Assembly (NCBI RefSeq): GCF_014192915.1
Contig: NZ_JACHYN010000002.1
Coordinates: 310,001-374,000 of the forward strand
Direction of reading: 5' to 3'
Length of the DNA stretch: 64,000 nt
DNA from: Azospirillum sp. OGB3
GTDB taxonomy: Bacteria > Pseudomonadota > Alphaproteobacteria > Azospirillales > Azospirillaceae
This document shows, piece after piece, positions 52,815 to 61,989 of the stretch. Position 1 is the stretch's first letter. Each line of letters opens with the position of its first letter. Position numbers and translations under genes: made by a program. Under the pieces are notes generated by a model, which worked only from the letters and a program-made list of their open reading frames with translations, had not been told where the DNA came from and searched no databases.

Positions 52815-53474
52815 TCAGGTCTCCGGCAGCAGGCGCCAGATCGTCGTCTCGCGCATCTCGCGGTCCTCCAGTTCCAGGGAGGTCGGGACGCTGTACTGCG
52901 CGACCCGCTCGATTCCGCTGAGCGGGACATAGGCGCGGCCCGGATCGCCCAACAGGACCAGCGTGCCGGTTGCGGCGATTGCGCGCAGCCAGGCGGTCAC
53001 CCGGTCGGCCATCGGCTTCTCGTAGCAGACGTCGCCGGCCAGGACGACGTCGATGCCGGGCAGGGGGCGGTCCACCAGATCGGCGCTGACCGGCTTCACG
53101 TCGACTCCGTTGGATTCGGCGTTCAGGGCGATGGCGGACAGGGCAAAGCGGTCGATGTCGCAGGACTGCACGCGCGCCGCGCCAGCCATCATCGCGGCGA
53201 TGCCGACCAGCCCGGTGCCGGCGGCGAAATCCAGCACCGACTTGCCCGCCACCAGCTCCGGCCGGTCGAGCACCAGCCGGGCCACCGCCTGGCCGCCTGG
53301 CCAAGCAAAGGCCCAATAGGGCGGTGGTACATTGGACTCCTTCAAAGAATCCTCCGTAGCTTCCCACAGCGGCGTGATTTCCGTCGCCAGATGCAGCGCG
53401 ATTTCGGGCAGCAATGGAGTCCGCGTTACGACCGTGTTGGAGCGAATGAAGTCGATTTGAGAAAAGTTGTTCAT
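52815..53474 (-). CDS. SAM-dependent methyltransferase (ETFB lysine methyltransferase-like)
   Basis: 219 residues. SAM-binding motif I VLDFAAGTGLVGIAAMMAGA (about 84-103), then DIDRFALSAIALNAESNG, and LAGDVCYEKPMADRV, which carries a D-x-x-Y-E motif typical of the METTL20/ETFB group. The N-terminal PPYWAFAWPGGQAVAR fits that family. It would methylate lysines on electron transfer flavoprotein beta. GAGAG precedes ATG 53474. Confidence 0.8.
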   Translation of the reverse strand: MNNFSQIDFIRSNTVVTRTPLLPEIALHLATEITPLWEATEDSLKESNVPPPYWAFAWPGGQAVARLVLDRPELVAGKSVLDFAAGTGLVGIAAMMAGAARVQSCDIDRFALSAIALNAESNGVDVKPVSADLVDRPLPGIDVVLAGDVCYEKPMADRVTAWLRAIAATGTLVLLGDPGRAYVPLSGIERVAQYSVPTSLELEDREMRETTIWRLLPET

Positions 53475-53615
53475 AACTGGACTCTCACCGGAGCTGCGCG
53501 GGGGTGGATGATCTATCCACAACCGGTTTTGGTTACATAATTCAAACGGAGTAGACACACCTGCTGTCCCGTGTTACCCGTTCGAAAGGAGAAAAACAAA
53601 GGGCATGGGGCTGAT

Positions 53616-54455
53616 ATGCGGTCGAAAGGGATTGCACTCTGCGCATCGTTCGCGGCGTTCATCGCTCTCAGCCCGTTCACCATATCCCAAGCCCAGGCCC
53701 AGGACGGCGATTGCGTCCGTACGGTGCGCTCCATATCGGATTTCGACATCCGGGGCGATGCCTGGACGTGGTGGAACACCGCCGCCAACCAGCAATATGA
53801 GCGCGACCAGCGCCCGGCGCTCGGTTCCGTCCTCGTCTTCAAGCGGTCGCAGCGGCTGGGCCGCGGCCATGTCTCCCTGGTCAGCCACATCATCGACCGC
53901 CGCACCATCGAGGTCGATCACTCCTGGCTCGACGGTCGCGGGCTGCGCCGCAACATGCGCGTGGTTGACGTGTCGCCGCGCAACGACTGGTCGGCCGTCC
54001 GCGTTTGGCACGAACCGTCGGACCAGCTCGGCCTGCGCGTCTACACCACCTACGGCTTCATCCTGCCGGAGGGCGAGGAGGCGGAGATCCGTCAGGCCGA
54101 CTCCCGCGGCGCCGGCATCGGCAGCACCTTCGCCGTCGCCCCGCAGGGCCGCTCCGCGCCCAAGCCCGCCGCCGGGCCGCGCCTGATGGAAGCTTCCCTG
54201 AAGGGCCAAGCCGTCGCCGTTCCGGGCCGCAAGCCGCAGGTGCTGACCGCGTCGCTGTCCCTCTCCGGCAAGGGCACGGCCGCGAAGACGGCTCAGCCGG
54301 TGATGACGGTCGCCGTGCTGCCGGCCCGCAAGCCGACCCAGCCGGCCTTCCAGAAGGGCGTCGAGATGGTCGCTTCCACCGAGGGCGTCCGCGCGGTCCT
54401 GCCGCCGCGCAAGCCGGGCTCCGTCGACAGCACCGTCGCCGAGCTGACGCGCTAA
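53616..54455 (+). CDS. Secreted CHAP-domain protein
   Basis: 279 residues. The signal peptide (about 1-29, FAAFIALSPFTISQAQA) is followed by a CHAP domain with Cys in DCVRTVRSIS, the core DIRGDAWTWWNTAANQQYER and catalytic His in RLGRGHVSLVSHI. A Pro/Lys-rich tail (about 160-279) follows. Likely a periplasmic peptidoglycan amidase/endopeptidase or a related thiol hydrolase. ATG 53616 gives a clean signal peptide. The promoter region is shared divergently with the methyltransferase gene. Confidence 0.85.
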   Translation: MRSKGIALCASFAAFIALSPFTISQAQAQDGDCVRTVRSISDFDIRGDAWTWWNTAANQQYERDQRPALGSVLVFKRSQRLGRGHVSLVSHIIDRRTIEVDHSWLDGRGLRRNMRVVDVSPRNDWSAVRVWHEPSDQLGLRVYTTYGFILPEGEEAEIRQADSRGAGIGSTFAVAPQGRSAPKPAAGPRLMEASLKGQAVAVPGRKPQVLTASLSLSGKGTAAKTAQPVMTVAVLPARKPTQPAFQKGVEMVASTEGVRAVLPPRKPGSVDSTVAELTR

Positions 54456-54479
54456 CCTCCCTCCAAGTCCCAGGCCGCC

Positions 54480-55406
54480 TCAGATCTTTCCGGCCAGGAA
54501 GGCCGCCAGCACCAGCCAGCCGAACCAGCGGTTCGACTTGAACTTCGTCAGGCAGTCCGTCTGATCGTCGGGGTTCCAGGTCGCCACCTGCCAGGACAGT
54601 TGCAGCGCGGCGAGCGAGAGCAGCGGCAGGAACATCCCGCTCAGCCCGGCCAGACGCCCGGCGATGCCGATTCCCACGAAGGTCAGCGTGTAGAAGCCGT
54701 AGATCCAGATCTTGCTCTGGTCGCCCAGCCGCAGGGCGGTGGACTTCACGCCGATTCGCGCGTCGTCCTCCTTGTCCTGGTGGGCGTAGATGGTGTCGTA
54801 GCCCAGCGTCCAGACGATTCCCGCCGCGTACAGCGCCAGCGCCGGCCACTCCAATTCGCCGCGCACCGCGGTCCAGCCCATCAGGGCGCCCCAGTTGAAG
54901 GTCAGCCCCAGGAAGGCCTGTGGCCACCAGGTGATGCGCTTCATCAGAGGGTAGGTGAAGACGAGCACCAGCGACAGCACGCCGAGCCCGATGGTGAACG
55001 GGTTGAACTGCACCAGCACCGCCAGCCCGATCAGGAGTTGGACGGCAAGGAAGGCCAGCGCTTGGCGAACCGACACCTGCCCGGAGGGGATCGGGCGGGT
55101 CCGCGTGCGCTCCACCATCGCGTCGAAGTCGCGGTCGAGGATGTCGTTCACCGTGCAGCCGGCCCCGCGCATCACCACGGCGCCGATTGCGAACAGGGCC
55201 ATCAGCCAGAGGTCGGGCAGCGGCCCCGATCCGGCCAGCGCGATGCTCCACCAGCCGGGAAACAGCAGCAGCCACGTGCCGATGGGCCGGTCCAGCCGCG
55301 CCAGCCGCAGATAGGGACGGACCGCCGCCGGGGCGAAGCGGTCGATCCAGTCGCCGCGCCGGATGTCGGTGAACTCGCCGGGGGCGGGGGAGGCGGGGCT
55401 GGTCAT
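54480..55406 (-). CDS. ubiA: 4-hydroxybenzoate polyprenyltransferase
   Basis: 308 residues, about eight membrane helices. It attaches the polyprenyl tail to 4-hydroxybenzoate in ubiquinone synthesis. The two Asp-rich Mg sites are NDILDRDFD (about 88-96) and YDTIYAHQDKEDDAR. ATG 55406 is the start of the conserved product. It is divergent from rsmE (150 bases), as is usual in alphaproteobacteria, and convergent with the CHAP gene. Confidence 0.96.
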   Translation of the reverse strand: MTSPASPAPGEFTDIRRGDWIDRFAPAAVRPYLRLARLDRPIGTWLLLFPGWWSIALAGSGPLPDLWLMALFAIGAVVMRGAGCTVNDILDRDFDAMVERTRTRPIPSGQVSVRQALAFLAVQLLIGLAVLVQFNPFTIGLGVLSLVLVFTYPLMKRITWWPQAFLGLTFNWGALMGWTAVRGELEWPALALYAAGIVWTLGYDTIYAHQDKEDDARIGVKSTALRLGDQSKIWIYGFYTLTFVGIGIAGRLAGLSGMFLPLLSLAALQLSWQVATWNPDDQTDCLTKFKSNRWFGWLVLAAFLAGKI

Positions 55407-55522
55407 GGCGGACCCAGTAATTAGGATTGCGGACAGGGAAGGGAAGAAAGCCGGGAGGCAAGGTAGCGGCGGGGGGTGGTTCCCCGCAAGGCTGGGCCGT
55501 TTCCGCCCCGGAGCGTTATCGC

Positions 55523-55528
55523 TATAGT
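55523..55528 (+). promoter_or_regulatory. -10 element of rsmE
   Basis: TATAGT, 28 bases before the rsmE start, in GC-rich surroundings. The -35 is not clear (TTCCGC 16 bases upstream). The same TATAGT occurs before aat and the protein at 14856. Confidence 0.4.
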
Positions 55529-55556
55529 CGGCGCCGCACACCGGAGACCTCGCGCC

Positions 55557-56351
55557 ATGGCAAACCAACCGAAGACCCGCCTCTATGTGGACAGCCCCCT
55601 CGGCGAGGGACAGGCGGTGGGGCTCGACCCCGAGCGGGCGCATTTCCTGCGCCATGTCCTGCGGCTCGACAAGGGCGACGTCGTGGCCGTCTTCAACGGG
55701 CTGGACGGCGAATGGCTGGCCGCCATCGACGGTTTCGGCAAGGGCTGGTGCTCGCTCACTGTGACGGCGCAGCGGCGTCTCCAGGCGGCCGGGCCGGACC
55801 TGTGGCTGCTGTTCGCCCCGATTAAGCGCGGGCGCATCGATTTCGTGGCGGAGAAGGCCAGCGAACTGGGCGTGTCCCGGCTGTGGCCGGTCTTCACCCG
55901 CCGCACCGACCCCAACCGCGTCAACACCGACCGGCTGCGGGCCAACGCCATCGAGGCTGCCGAACAGTCGGAGCGGCTGACCGTGCCGGAGATGGCCGAC
56001 CCCCTGCCTCTGGACAAGGCGCTGGCCGGCTGGCCGGCGGAACGTACGCTGTACCTGTGCGCCGAGGCCGGGAACGTACGCCCCATCGCGGAGGCCGTCC
56101 GCGCCCGACCGCGCGGCCCCGCCGCTTTCCTGATCGGGCCGGAGGGCGGCTTTGCGCAGTCCGAACTTGACGAAATTTGCAAACTCCCCTTTGTTGTTCC
56201 CGTTGGCTTGGGGCCCCGCATTCTCCGGGCCGACACGGCGGTGGTCGCGGCGCTCGCCTGCTGGCAGGCCCTTGCGGGGGACTGGACGGCGGACGGCGGC
56301 GACACCCGACCGCCCTTCCGCGCGCCGGCCGACCCCACCGTGGGGGAGTAA
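55557..56351 (+). CDS. rsmE: 16S rRNA (uracil-1498-N3)-methyltransferase
   Basis: 264 residues. SPOUT-class enzyme with an N-terminal PUA-like domain and a C-terminal knot: FLIGPEGGFAQSELDEI and LGPRILRADTAVVAAL (SAM-binding knot). It methylates U1498 of 16S rRNA. GGAG lies 10 bases before ATG 55557. It precedes gshA in the same direction with an 81-base gap. Confidence 0.95.
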   Translation: MANQPKTRLYVDSPLGEGQAVGLDPERAHFLRHVLRLDKGDVVAVFNGLDGEWLAAIDGFGKGWCSLTVTAQRRLQAAGPDLWLLFAPIKRGRIDFVAEKASELGVSRLWPVFTRRTDPNRVNTDRLRANAIEAAEQSERLTVPEMADPLPLDKALAGWPAERTLYLCAEAGNVRPIAEAVRARPRGPAAFLIGPEGGFAQSELDEICKLPFVVPVGLGPRILRADTAVVAALACWQALAGDWTADGGDTRPPFRAPADPTVGE

Positions 56352-56432
56352 GGGCCGCTCGACGCGCCGCTGTTCCGAAGCGGGCCGTTTGACTCGTTGG
56401 CCAATTCAGACTTTTTGAAAGCGGGAGCTTCC

Positions 56433-57797
56433 ATGTCCGCACCTCCGCAGACGCGTGGTGAACCGATCACCGACCGCCGCCAATTGGCGGCCTATCTGGA
56501 ATCCGGCAACAAGCCGGCCGACCAGTGGCGCATCGGGACCGAACACGAGAAATTCGCCTACCGCGTCTCCGACCACCGGCCGCTGCCCTACGAGGGGCCG
56601 GACGGGATCGGCGAACTGCTGACCCGCCTGCAGCGCTTCGGCTGGGACCCGGTGGAGGAGAAGGGGAACCTGATCGCCCTGACCCAGGGCATGGCGAACA
56701 TCACGCTGGAGCCGGGCGGGCAGGTGGAACTGTCCGGCGCTCCGCTGGAGACCCTGCACCAGACCTGCGCCGAGGTGCACCGCCACCTCGATCAGGTGAA
56801 GGAGATCGGGGGCGAGTTGGGCATCGCCATGATGGGCCTCGGCTTCCAGCCGAAGTGGCGGCGCGACGAGATCCCCTGGATGCCCAAGGGCCGCTACAAG
56901 ATTATGGGCGACTACATGCCCAAGCGCGGCAAGCTCGGCCTGGACATGATGATGCGCACCTGCACCGTGCAGGTGAATCTGGACTTCGCGTCGGAAGCCG
57001 ACATGGTGAAGAAGTTCCGGGTCAGCCTGGCGCTTCAGCCCATCGCCACGGCGCTGTTCGCCAACTCGCCCTTCACCGAGGGCAAGCCGAACGGCTTCCA
57101 GAGCTTCCGCAGCCACATCTGGACCGACACCGACCCCGACCGCACCGGCGATCTGCCCTTCGTGTTCGAGGACGGCTTCGGGTTCGAGCGGTACGTGGAT
57201 TACCTGCTCGACGTGCCGATGTACTTCGTCTACCGCGACGGCACGTACATCGACGCCTCCGGCCAGTCCTTCCGCGACTTCATGCAGGGCCGCCTGCCGG
57301 CCTTGCCGGGCGAGGTCCCGCTGATCACCGACTGGGCCGATCACATGACCACCTCCTTCCCCGAGGTGCGTCTGAAGAAGTATCTGGAGATGCGCGGCGC
57401 CGACGGCGGCCCGTGGCGCCGCCTGTGCGCCCTGCCGGCCCTGTGGGTCGGGCTGCTCTACGACAGCCAGGCGCTGGACGCCGCCTGGGACCTCGTGAAG
57501 GGCTGGACGACGGAGGAACGCGCCCACCTGCGCGCCGAGGTGCCGCGCCACGCCCTGCGCACCCCCTTCCGCGGCCGCACGGTGCGGGAGGTCGCGCTTG
57601 AGGTGCTGGAGATCGCCCGCGGCGGTCTGGCGCGGCGCGCCCGCAACGACAACTGGGGCGACGACGAGGCGCATTTCCTGAACACGCTGCTCGACATCGC
57701 CGAATCCGGCCAGACCCCGGCCGACGAGCTTCTGGCGAAGTTCAACGGCTCCTGGGGCGGCAGCGTCGACCCGGTGTTCAAGGAATACGCGTACTGA
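56433..57797 (+). CDS. gshA: Glutamate-cysteine ligase, plant/alphaproteobacterial type
   Basis: 454 residues. It makes gamma-glutamylcysteine, the rate-limiting step of glutathione synthesis. The plant-type fold shows [41 protein letters not shown] and [17 protein letters not shown] spread over the first 160 residues, with [20 protein letters not shown] between. GGGAG precedes ATG 56433. gshB is not in the window. It is followed by a MITE-like repeat. Confidence 0.95.
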   Translation: MSAPPQTRGEPITDRRQLAAYLESGNKPADQWRIGTEHEKFAYRVSDHRPLPYEGPDGIGELLTRLQRFGWDPVEEKGNLIALTQGMANITLEPGGQVELSGAPLETLHQTCAEVHRHLDQVKEIGGELGIAMMGLGFQPKWRRDEIPWMPKGRYKIMGDYMPKRGKLGLDMMMRTCTVQVNLDFASEADMVKKFRVSLALQPIATALFANSPFTEGKPNGFQSFRSHIWTDTDPDRTGDLPFVFEDGFGFERYVDYLLDVPMYFVYRDGTYIDASGQSFRDFMQGRLPALPGEVPLITDWADHMTTSFPEVRLKKYLEMRGADGGPWRRLCALPALWVGLLYDSQALDAAWDLVKGWTTEERAHLRAEVPRHALRTPFRGRTVREVALEVLEIARGGLARRARNDNWGDDEAHFLNTLLDIAESGQTPADELLAKFNGSWGGSVDPVFKEYAY

Positions 57798-57837
57798 GGT
57801 CTTCGCCGGCGGCTGCTTGGCAAAGTGGTCGCGTTAA

Positions 57838-57940
57838 GCCCCCACCCTAACCCTCCCCCGCTAACGCAGGGGAGGGGACTGCCGCCGCTTCGCAGAAGGC
57901 ACCCTCCCTTGCGCAGCGGGGGAGGGCCGGGGTGAGGGCC
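57838..57940. repeat. MITE/REP-like palindromic element, copy 2
   Basis: It begins with the same 11-base terminus GCCCCCACCCT (57838-57848) as the copy at 780. It has internal palindromes CCCTCCCCCGCTAACGCAGGGGAGGG (57851-57876) and CTTGCGCAGCGGGGGAGGG, and a right end GGGGTGAGGGC diverged by a few bases. It sits between the convergent genes gshA and the aminotransferase. Confidence 0.7.
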
Positions 57941-57965
57941 CGGTGCGAGGACTGAAAGGGGCCAC

Positions 57966-59120
57966 CTACCTCTTCCAGGCGATCAGCCGCCGGGCCGCCT
58001 CGGCGATGGTCTCTTCCGAGCCGGCGAAGCTGAAGCGCACGAAGCGGAGGCCGCGGGCCGGGTCGAAGTCGACGCCCGGGGTGCAGGCGATGCCGGTCTC
58101 CGCCAGGATGCGCTTGCAGAAGGCCTCGCTGTCGTCGGTCATCTCCGTCACGTCGGCGTAGATGTAGAAGGCGCCGTCGGCCGGAGCCAGCTTGTCGAAG
58201 CCGGCCTTTGGCAGTTCCCTCAGCAGAAGCTCGCGGTTGCGGGCGTAGCGGGCGACGTGGCCGTCCAACTCCTCGGTGCAGCTGAAGGCGGCGACCGCGG
58301 CGGCCTGCGACAGGCTGGGGGCCGAGATGAACAGGTTCTGGGCGAGGCATTCGACCGAGCGGATCAGGTCGTCCGGCACGATCATCCAGCCGAGCCGCCA
58401 GCCGGTCATCGAGAAGTATTTGGAGAAGCTGTTCACCACCAGCGCACTGTCGCTGACCTCGGCGGCGGTGACGGCCTCCGGCCCGTAGGTCAGGCCGTGG
58501 TAGATCTCGTCGGAGACGAGGCGCACGCCCTTGGCGTCGCACCAGTTTGCGAGCGCGGTCAACTCCTCGCGGCTCAGCATCGTGCCGGTCGGGTTGGCCG
58601 GGCTCGCGACGATCAGCCCCTGGATGGGCGGATCGAGCTGCTCCAGAAGCTCGATGGTCGGCTGGAAGCGGTGCTCCGGACCGGTCGGCAGTTCCACCGG
58701 CTCGACCCCGATGGCGGTCAGCGTGTGGCGGTAGGCCGGGTAGCTGGGCGAGGCCATGGCCACCCGGTCGCCCGGATCGAAGGCCGCCAGGAAGCCGAGC
58801 TGGAAGGCGCCCGAGGAGCCGGTGGTGACCACCACGCGCCGCTCCGGCACCTCGATCCCGTAGCGGTCGCGGTACCAGCCGGCGATGGCCGCGCGCAGCG
58901 CCGGGATGCCCAGCGCCCCGGTGTAGCCCAGCACGTCGGCGTCGAGCATGCGGTGGGCGGCCTCCAGCACGCCCTTCGGCGCGCCGGTCGAGGGCTGCCC
59001 GACCTCCATGTGCAGGACCTCGAGTCCGGCAGCCTCGCGCTCGGCGGCGGCGCGCATCACTTCCATGACGAAGAAGGGCGGGATGGCGCCCCGTTTGGAG
59101 ACTTTGGGTGCTTTGCTCAT
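57966..59120 (-). CDS. Pyridoxal-phosphate aminotransferase, class I/II
   Basis: 384 residues of the AspC-type fold I family. The PLP Lys lies in NSFSKYFSMTGWRLGW, and Asn/Asp/Tyr in SPANPTGTMLSREE and DEIYHGLTYG. The substrate could be aspartate or an aromatic amino acid; sequence alone does not tell. ATG 59120 is preferred; a longer upstream frame adds only unconserved residues. It is followed (upstream side) by the GGT-like gene 20 bases away, in the same direction, so they may be one unit. Confidence 0.9.
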   Translation of the reverse strand: MSKAPKVSKRGAIPPFFVMEVMRAAAEREAAGLEVLHMEVGQPSTGAPKGVLEAAHRMLDADVLGYTGALGIPALRAAIAGWYRDRYGIEVPERRVVVTTGSSGAFQLGFLAAFDPGDRVAMASPSYPAYRHTLTAIGVEPVELPTGPEHRFQPTIELLEQLDPPIQGLIVASPANPTGTMLSREELTALANWCDAKGVRLVSDEIYHGLTYGPEAVTAAEVSDSALVVNSFSKYFSMTGWRLGWMIVPDDLIRSVECLAQNLFISAPSLSQAAAVAAFSCTEELDGHVARYARNRELLLRELPKAGFDKLAPADGAFYIYADVTEMTDDSEAFCKRILAETGIACTPGVDFDPARGLRFVRFSFAGSEETIAEAARRLIAWKR

Positions 59121-59139
59121 GATTCCAGACTTCTGAACA

Positions 59140-60486
59140 TCAACGCTCGGTTTCGACCAGGATGCCCAGGGCATGGGCGCGCGGATCGGCGGCGATCTGG
59201 CATTCCTTCCAGCCGCTCTCCATCGAGGTCTGGCAGGTGACGAAGGTGGCCCGGCCCGGCCCGTTCGCGGCGCGGCTGGCGCGGATGGCGGCGCCCGGCT
59301 CCTTGTCGAGCGCGGCCGGCAGGGCGGCGGTCAGCAGGGCGGCTGGCGCGGCGGCGGGGCCGTCGTTGCCGGCGGCGCTGGCCGCCCCGGCGAACTGGGT
59401 GCGGCCGACGATGGCGTTGGTGAGCAGGCCGGGCGCCCCGAAGCCGGCGCCGTCCACCCCGCGGGCGGCCAGCAGGCCGGTGCCCGGCACCATGCGGCCG
59501 CTGCCGAAGGGCGCCCCCATGGTGAAGGAGCAGGCAACGCCGTTCTCCTCATGGTCGATCACCACGAGACCGGCGCCGGGCGCGGAAGCGCTGTTGGAGG
59601 CCCCATTGCCGGTGGCGCCCAGCGCCTGGGCGACGCGGGCGGCGCGCTGGTCGGACGGCAGGCCGGCGGCGGCGTTCCAGGCGGCGGCCAGGGCGGCGCC
59701 GTTGTCGGTCTCGGGAAGCTGGGCGAAATGCATCGAGACGATGCCCAGCGGAACGGCGGCGGTGCCGGTCCAGCGCGGCTGGAAGCCGCGGATGGTCGCG
59801 GGGTCGATGGCGGCGGCCTGGGCCACGGCACCGCCCAGCGGCCCGCCGTACATCGCGGCGATGCCGCTGCGTCGGACCTGCGACAGGCTGGCGGCCAGTT
59901 CCGGCTGGCTCAGCGCCGCGCCTTCGGCCAGCGGCGCGCCGGTCGGCAGGAAGACGCGGCGCGCCTCCGGGTCGGCGGACAGGCGGGCGGCGGAGTCGGC
60001 GAGGTCGCGGGCCAGCGCCCGGCTGACCGGGGCCGAGCGCGCGAGCTGCTCGGCCGGGACCACCGCCTGTTCCCAGCGCATCGACCCGGTGGAGGCCTGG
60101 AGCGCGTAGACGCCGCGCAGGAAGCCGGGCAGGGCGCTGCCGCCGGCGCCAGCGGGGCGGGGCAGGAAGTCGAGCGTGCGGGTTTCCTTCTTCGCGGCGT
60201 CGAACACCACGCAGACGCCGCCGCCGGTCATCCCGACGCGCGAGGGCAGGGTGACGGCCATCGCCATCGCCATGGCGGTGGCGGCGTCGCCGGCCTTGCC
60301 GCCCTGGGCGATGATGTCGCGCCCGATCTCCGCCGCGCGCGGCTCGTCGGCCGCGACGAAGCTCTGGGCCGGGGCGCCCGTGCGGTATTTCGCGTTGACG
60401 CATCCGCCGACCAGCGATGCGGCTATGGCAATCGCGCCCAACCCTTGCCAGATTCGGCGGGTGGAATGGGGCGCCCGGACCGGCAT
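59140..60486 (-). CDS. Gamma-glutamyltransferase-like lipoprotein, catalytic Thr missing
   Basis: 448 residues (full enzymes are about 530-580). A lipoprotein signal with lipobox LVGGC (Cys29) anchors it in the periplasm. GGT features: GRDIIAQGGKAGDAATAMA and LPSRVGMTGGGVCVVFD. Where active GGTs read TTHxSVVD, this one reads AGLVVIDHEENGVACSF, so the nucleophile Thr is Ala. FGSGRMVPGTGLL remains. A catalytically dead, surface-anchored homologue is likely. It could be misaligned, but no other T-H pair fits. Confidence 0.75.
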   Translation of the reverse strand: MPVRAPHSTRRIWQGLGAIAIAASLVGGCVNAKYRTGAPAQSFVAADEPRAAEIGRDIIAQGGKAGDAATAMAMAMAVTLPSRVGMTGGGVCVVFDAAKKETRTLDFLPRPAGAGGSALPGFLRGVYALQASTGSMRWEQAVVPAEQLARSAPVSRALARDLADSAARLSADPEARRVFLPTGAPLAEGAALSQPELAASLSQVRRSGIAAMYGGPLGGAVAQAAAIDPATIRGFQPRWTGTAAVPLGIVSMHFAQLPETDNGAALAAAWNAAAGLPSDQRAARVAQALGATGNGASNSASAPGAGLVVIDHEENGVACSFTMGAPFGSGRMVPGTGLLAARGVDGAGFGAPGLLTNAIVGRTQFAGAASAAGNDGPAAAPAALLTAALPAALDKEPGAAIRASRAANGPGRATFVTCQTSMESGWKECQIAADPRAHALGILVETER

Positions 60487-60529
60487 CTTGACCGGCTGCC
60501 CGGTGCCCCGGTGTGCGGAGGAAGTAACG

Positions 60530-61882
60530 GTGCGCAAGCCCAGCAGGCTGGTTTCGGTCATCGCCATGTTTGCCGTGATGGTTCTGTCGTGGTCGCCGCC
60601 CGCGGGCGCGCAGCGGCGCCAGGAGATGCAGTTCCTGAGCGACGCCGAGACGGAACATATCATCCGCGACATGGCGCGGCCAATCTTCCAGGCCGCCGGC
60701 ATCGATCCGGACGCCGTGAACATCGTCCTGGTCAACGACAACACGATGAACGCTTTCGTCGCCGGCGGTCAGAACATCTTCCTGCACACCGGCCTGCTGC
60801 TGGGGCTGGAGGACGCCGGGCAGCTCATCGGCGTGATCGCCCACGAAACCGGCCACATCGCCGGCGGCCATCTGGTCCGCGGGTCGGAGGCGATGGAGAA
60901 CGCCTTCCTGTCCTCGCTGATCGGCATGGGCATCGGCATCGTCGGCGGCATCGCCGCGGGCAACGCCGGGGCCGGTGCGGCGGGCGTGATGCTGGGGCAG
61001 CATCTGGCGGAGCGGAACTTCCTGTCCTTCTCGCGCAGCCAGGAATCCTCGGCCGACCAGGCGGGCCTGTCCTACATGGAGCAGTCCGGCATCTCGGCGG
61101 AGGGGCTGGTCACCTTCCTGGAGAAGCTGGGCGCCGCCGACGACCCGCTGCTGGTGGACCGCGACGCCGGCTACCGCCGCACCCACCCGCTGACCCGCGA
61201 GCGCATCGAGACGGTGCGCAATTTCGTGGAGCGGTCGCGCGCCGGCAAGAAGCCGGTGCCGGCGCAGTGGAACGAGGAGTTCCGCCGCATCCAGGCCAAG
61301 CTCTACGCCTATCTCGACCCCAACGGGGCGCTGCGCCGCTACAAGGCGGACGACCCGTCCTTCGTGGCGCGCTACGGCCGGGCCTACGCCTATTTCCGGC
61401 GCGGCGAGGTCCGGCAGGCCCTGCCTCTGGTCGACGGGCTGATCGCCCAGGAGCCGAAGAACGCCTTCCTCTACGAGATGAAGGGCGACCTGATGCTGCA
61501 GAACGGGCGGGCGGTGGACGCCGCCGCCCCCTACCGCAAGGCGATCGAGCTGGAGCCGGACGCCGGCAGCATCCGCGTCTCGCTGGCCCATTCCCTGATG
61601 GAGCAGAACGACGGCCGGCTGGCCGACGAGGCGCTGCGCAACCTTCAGGTGGCGTCCAAGACGCAGGCGCAGTCGGCCTTCCTGTGGCGGCTGATGGCCC
61701 AAGCCTGGAGCATGAAGGGCAACGCCGGCATGGTCGCCTACGCCACCGCGGAGGAGGCCTTCGCCCGCGGCGACAAGCCGATGGCCCGCTTCCAGGCGGA
61801 GCGGGCGGAGAAGCTGCTGCCCGCCGGCTCCCCCGGCTGGTTGCGCGCCCAGGACATCCGCGGGCAGGCGGGCGGCAAGTGA
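60530..61882 (+). CDS. M48 metalloprotease with TPR domain (BepA/YfgC-like)
   Basis: 450 residues. A signal/anchor segment (about 6-26, SVIAMFAVMVLSWSPPAGA) precedes the zinc protease HETGH near residue 105 with the third ligand Glu in SSADQAGL. C-terminal TPR repeats follow (about 300-440). The layout is that of BepA, which degrades misfolded outer-membrane proteins in the periplasm. GTG 60530 has GGAGG 8 bases upstream. It is divergent from the GGT-like gene by 43 bases. Confidence 0.92.
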   Translation: MRKPSRLVSVIAMFAVMVLSWSPPAGAQRRQEMQFLSDAETEHIIRDMARPIFQAAGIDPDAVNIVLVNDNTMNAFVAGGQNIFLHTGLLLGLEDAGQLIGVIAHETGHIAGGHLVRGSEAMENAFLSSLIGMGIGIVGGIAAGNAGAGAAGVMLGQHLAERNFLSFSRSQESSADQAGLSYMEQSGISAEGLVTFLEKLGAADDPLLVDRDAGYRRTHPLTRERIETVRNFVERSRAGKKPVPAQWNEEFRRIQAKLYAYLDPNGALRRYKADDPSFVARYGRAYAYFRRGEVRQALPLVDGLIAQEPKNAFLYEMKGDLMLQNGRAVDAAAPYRKAIELEPDAGSIRVSLAHSLMEQNDGRLADEALRNLQVASKTQAQSAFLWRLMAQAWSMKGNAGMVAYATAEEAFARGDKPMARFQAERAEKLLPAGSPGWLRAQDIRGQAGGK

Positions 61883-61989
61883 GCCTTCTCCCTTTGGGCG
61901 GCGCACAGCCGTCTTGCCTGACCCCGCCGTCCCGGTCCACAGTACCGCCCCGTTTCGCGCCGTTTTGGCTCCCCACGAGAGAGTTCGAC

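Noticed and set aside
53505-53520. Second DnaA box (CTATCCACA)
   Set aside because: One mismatch and no AT-rich context; it can occur by chance.
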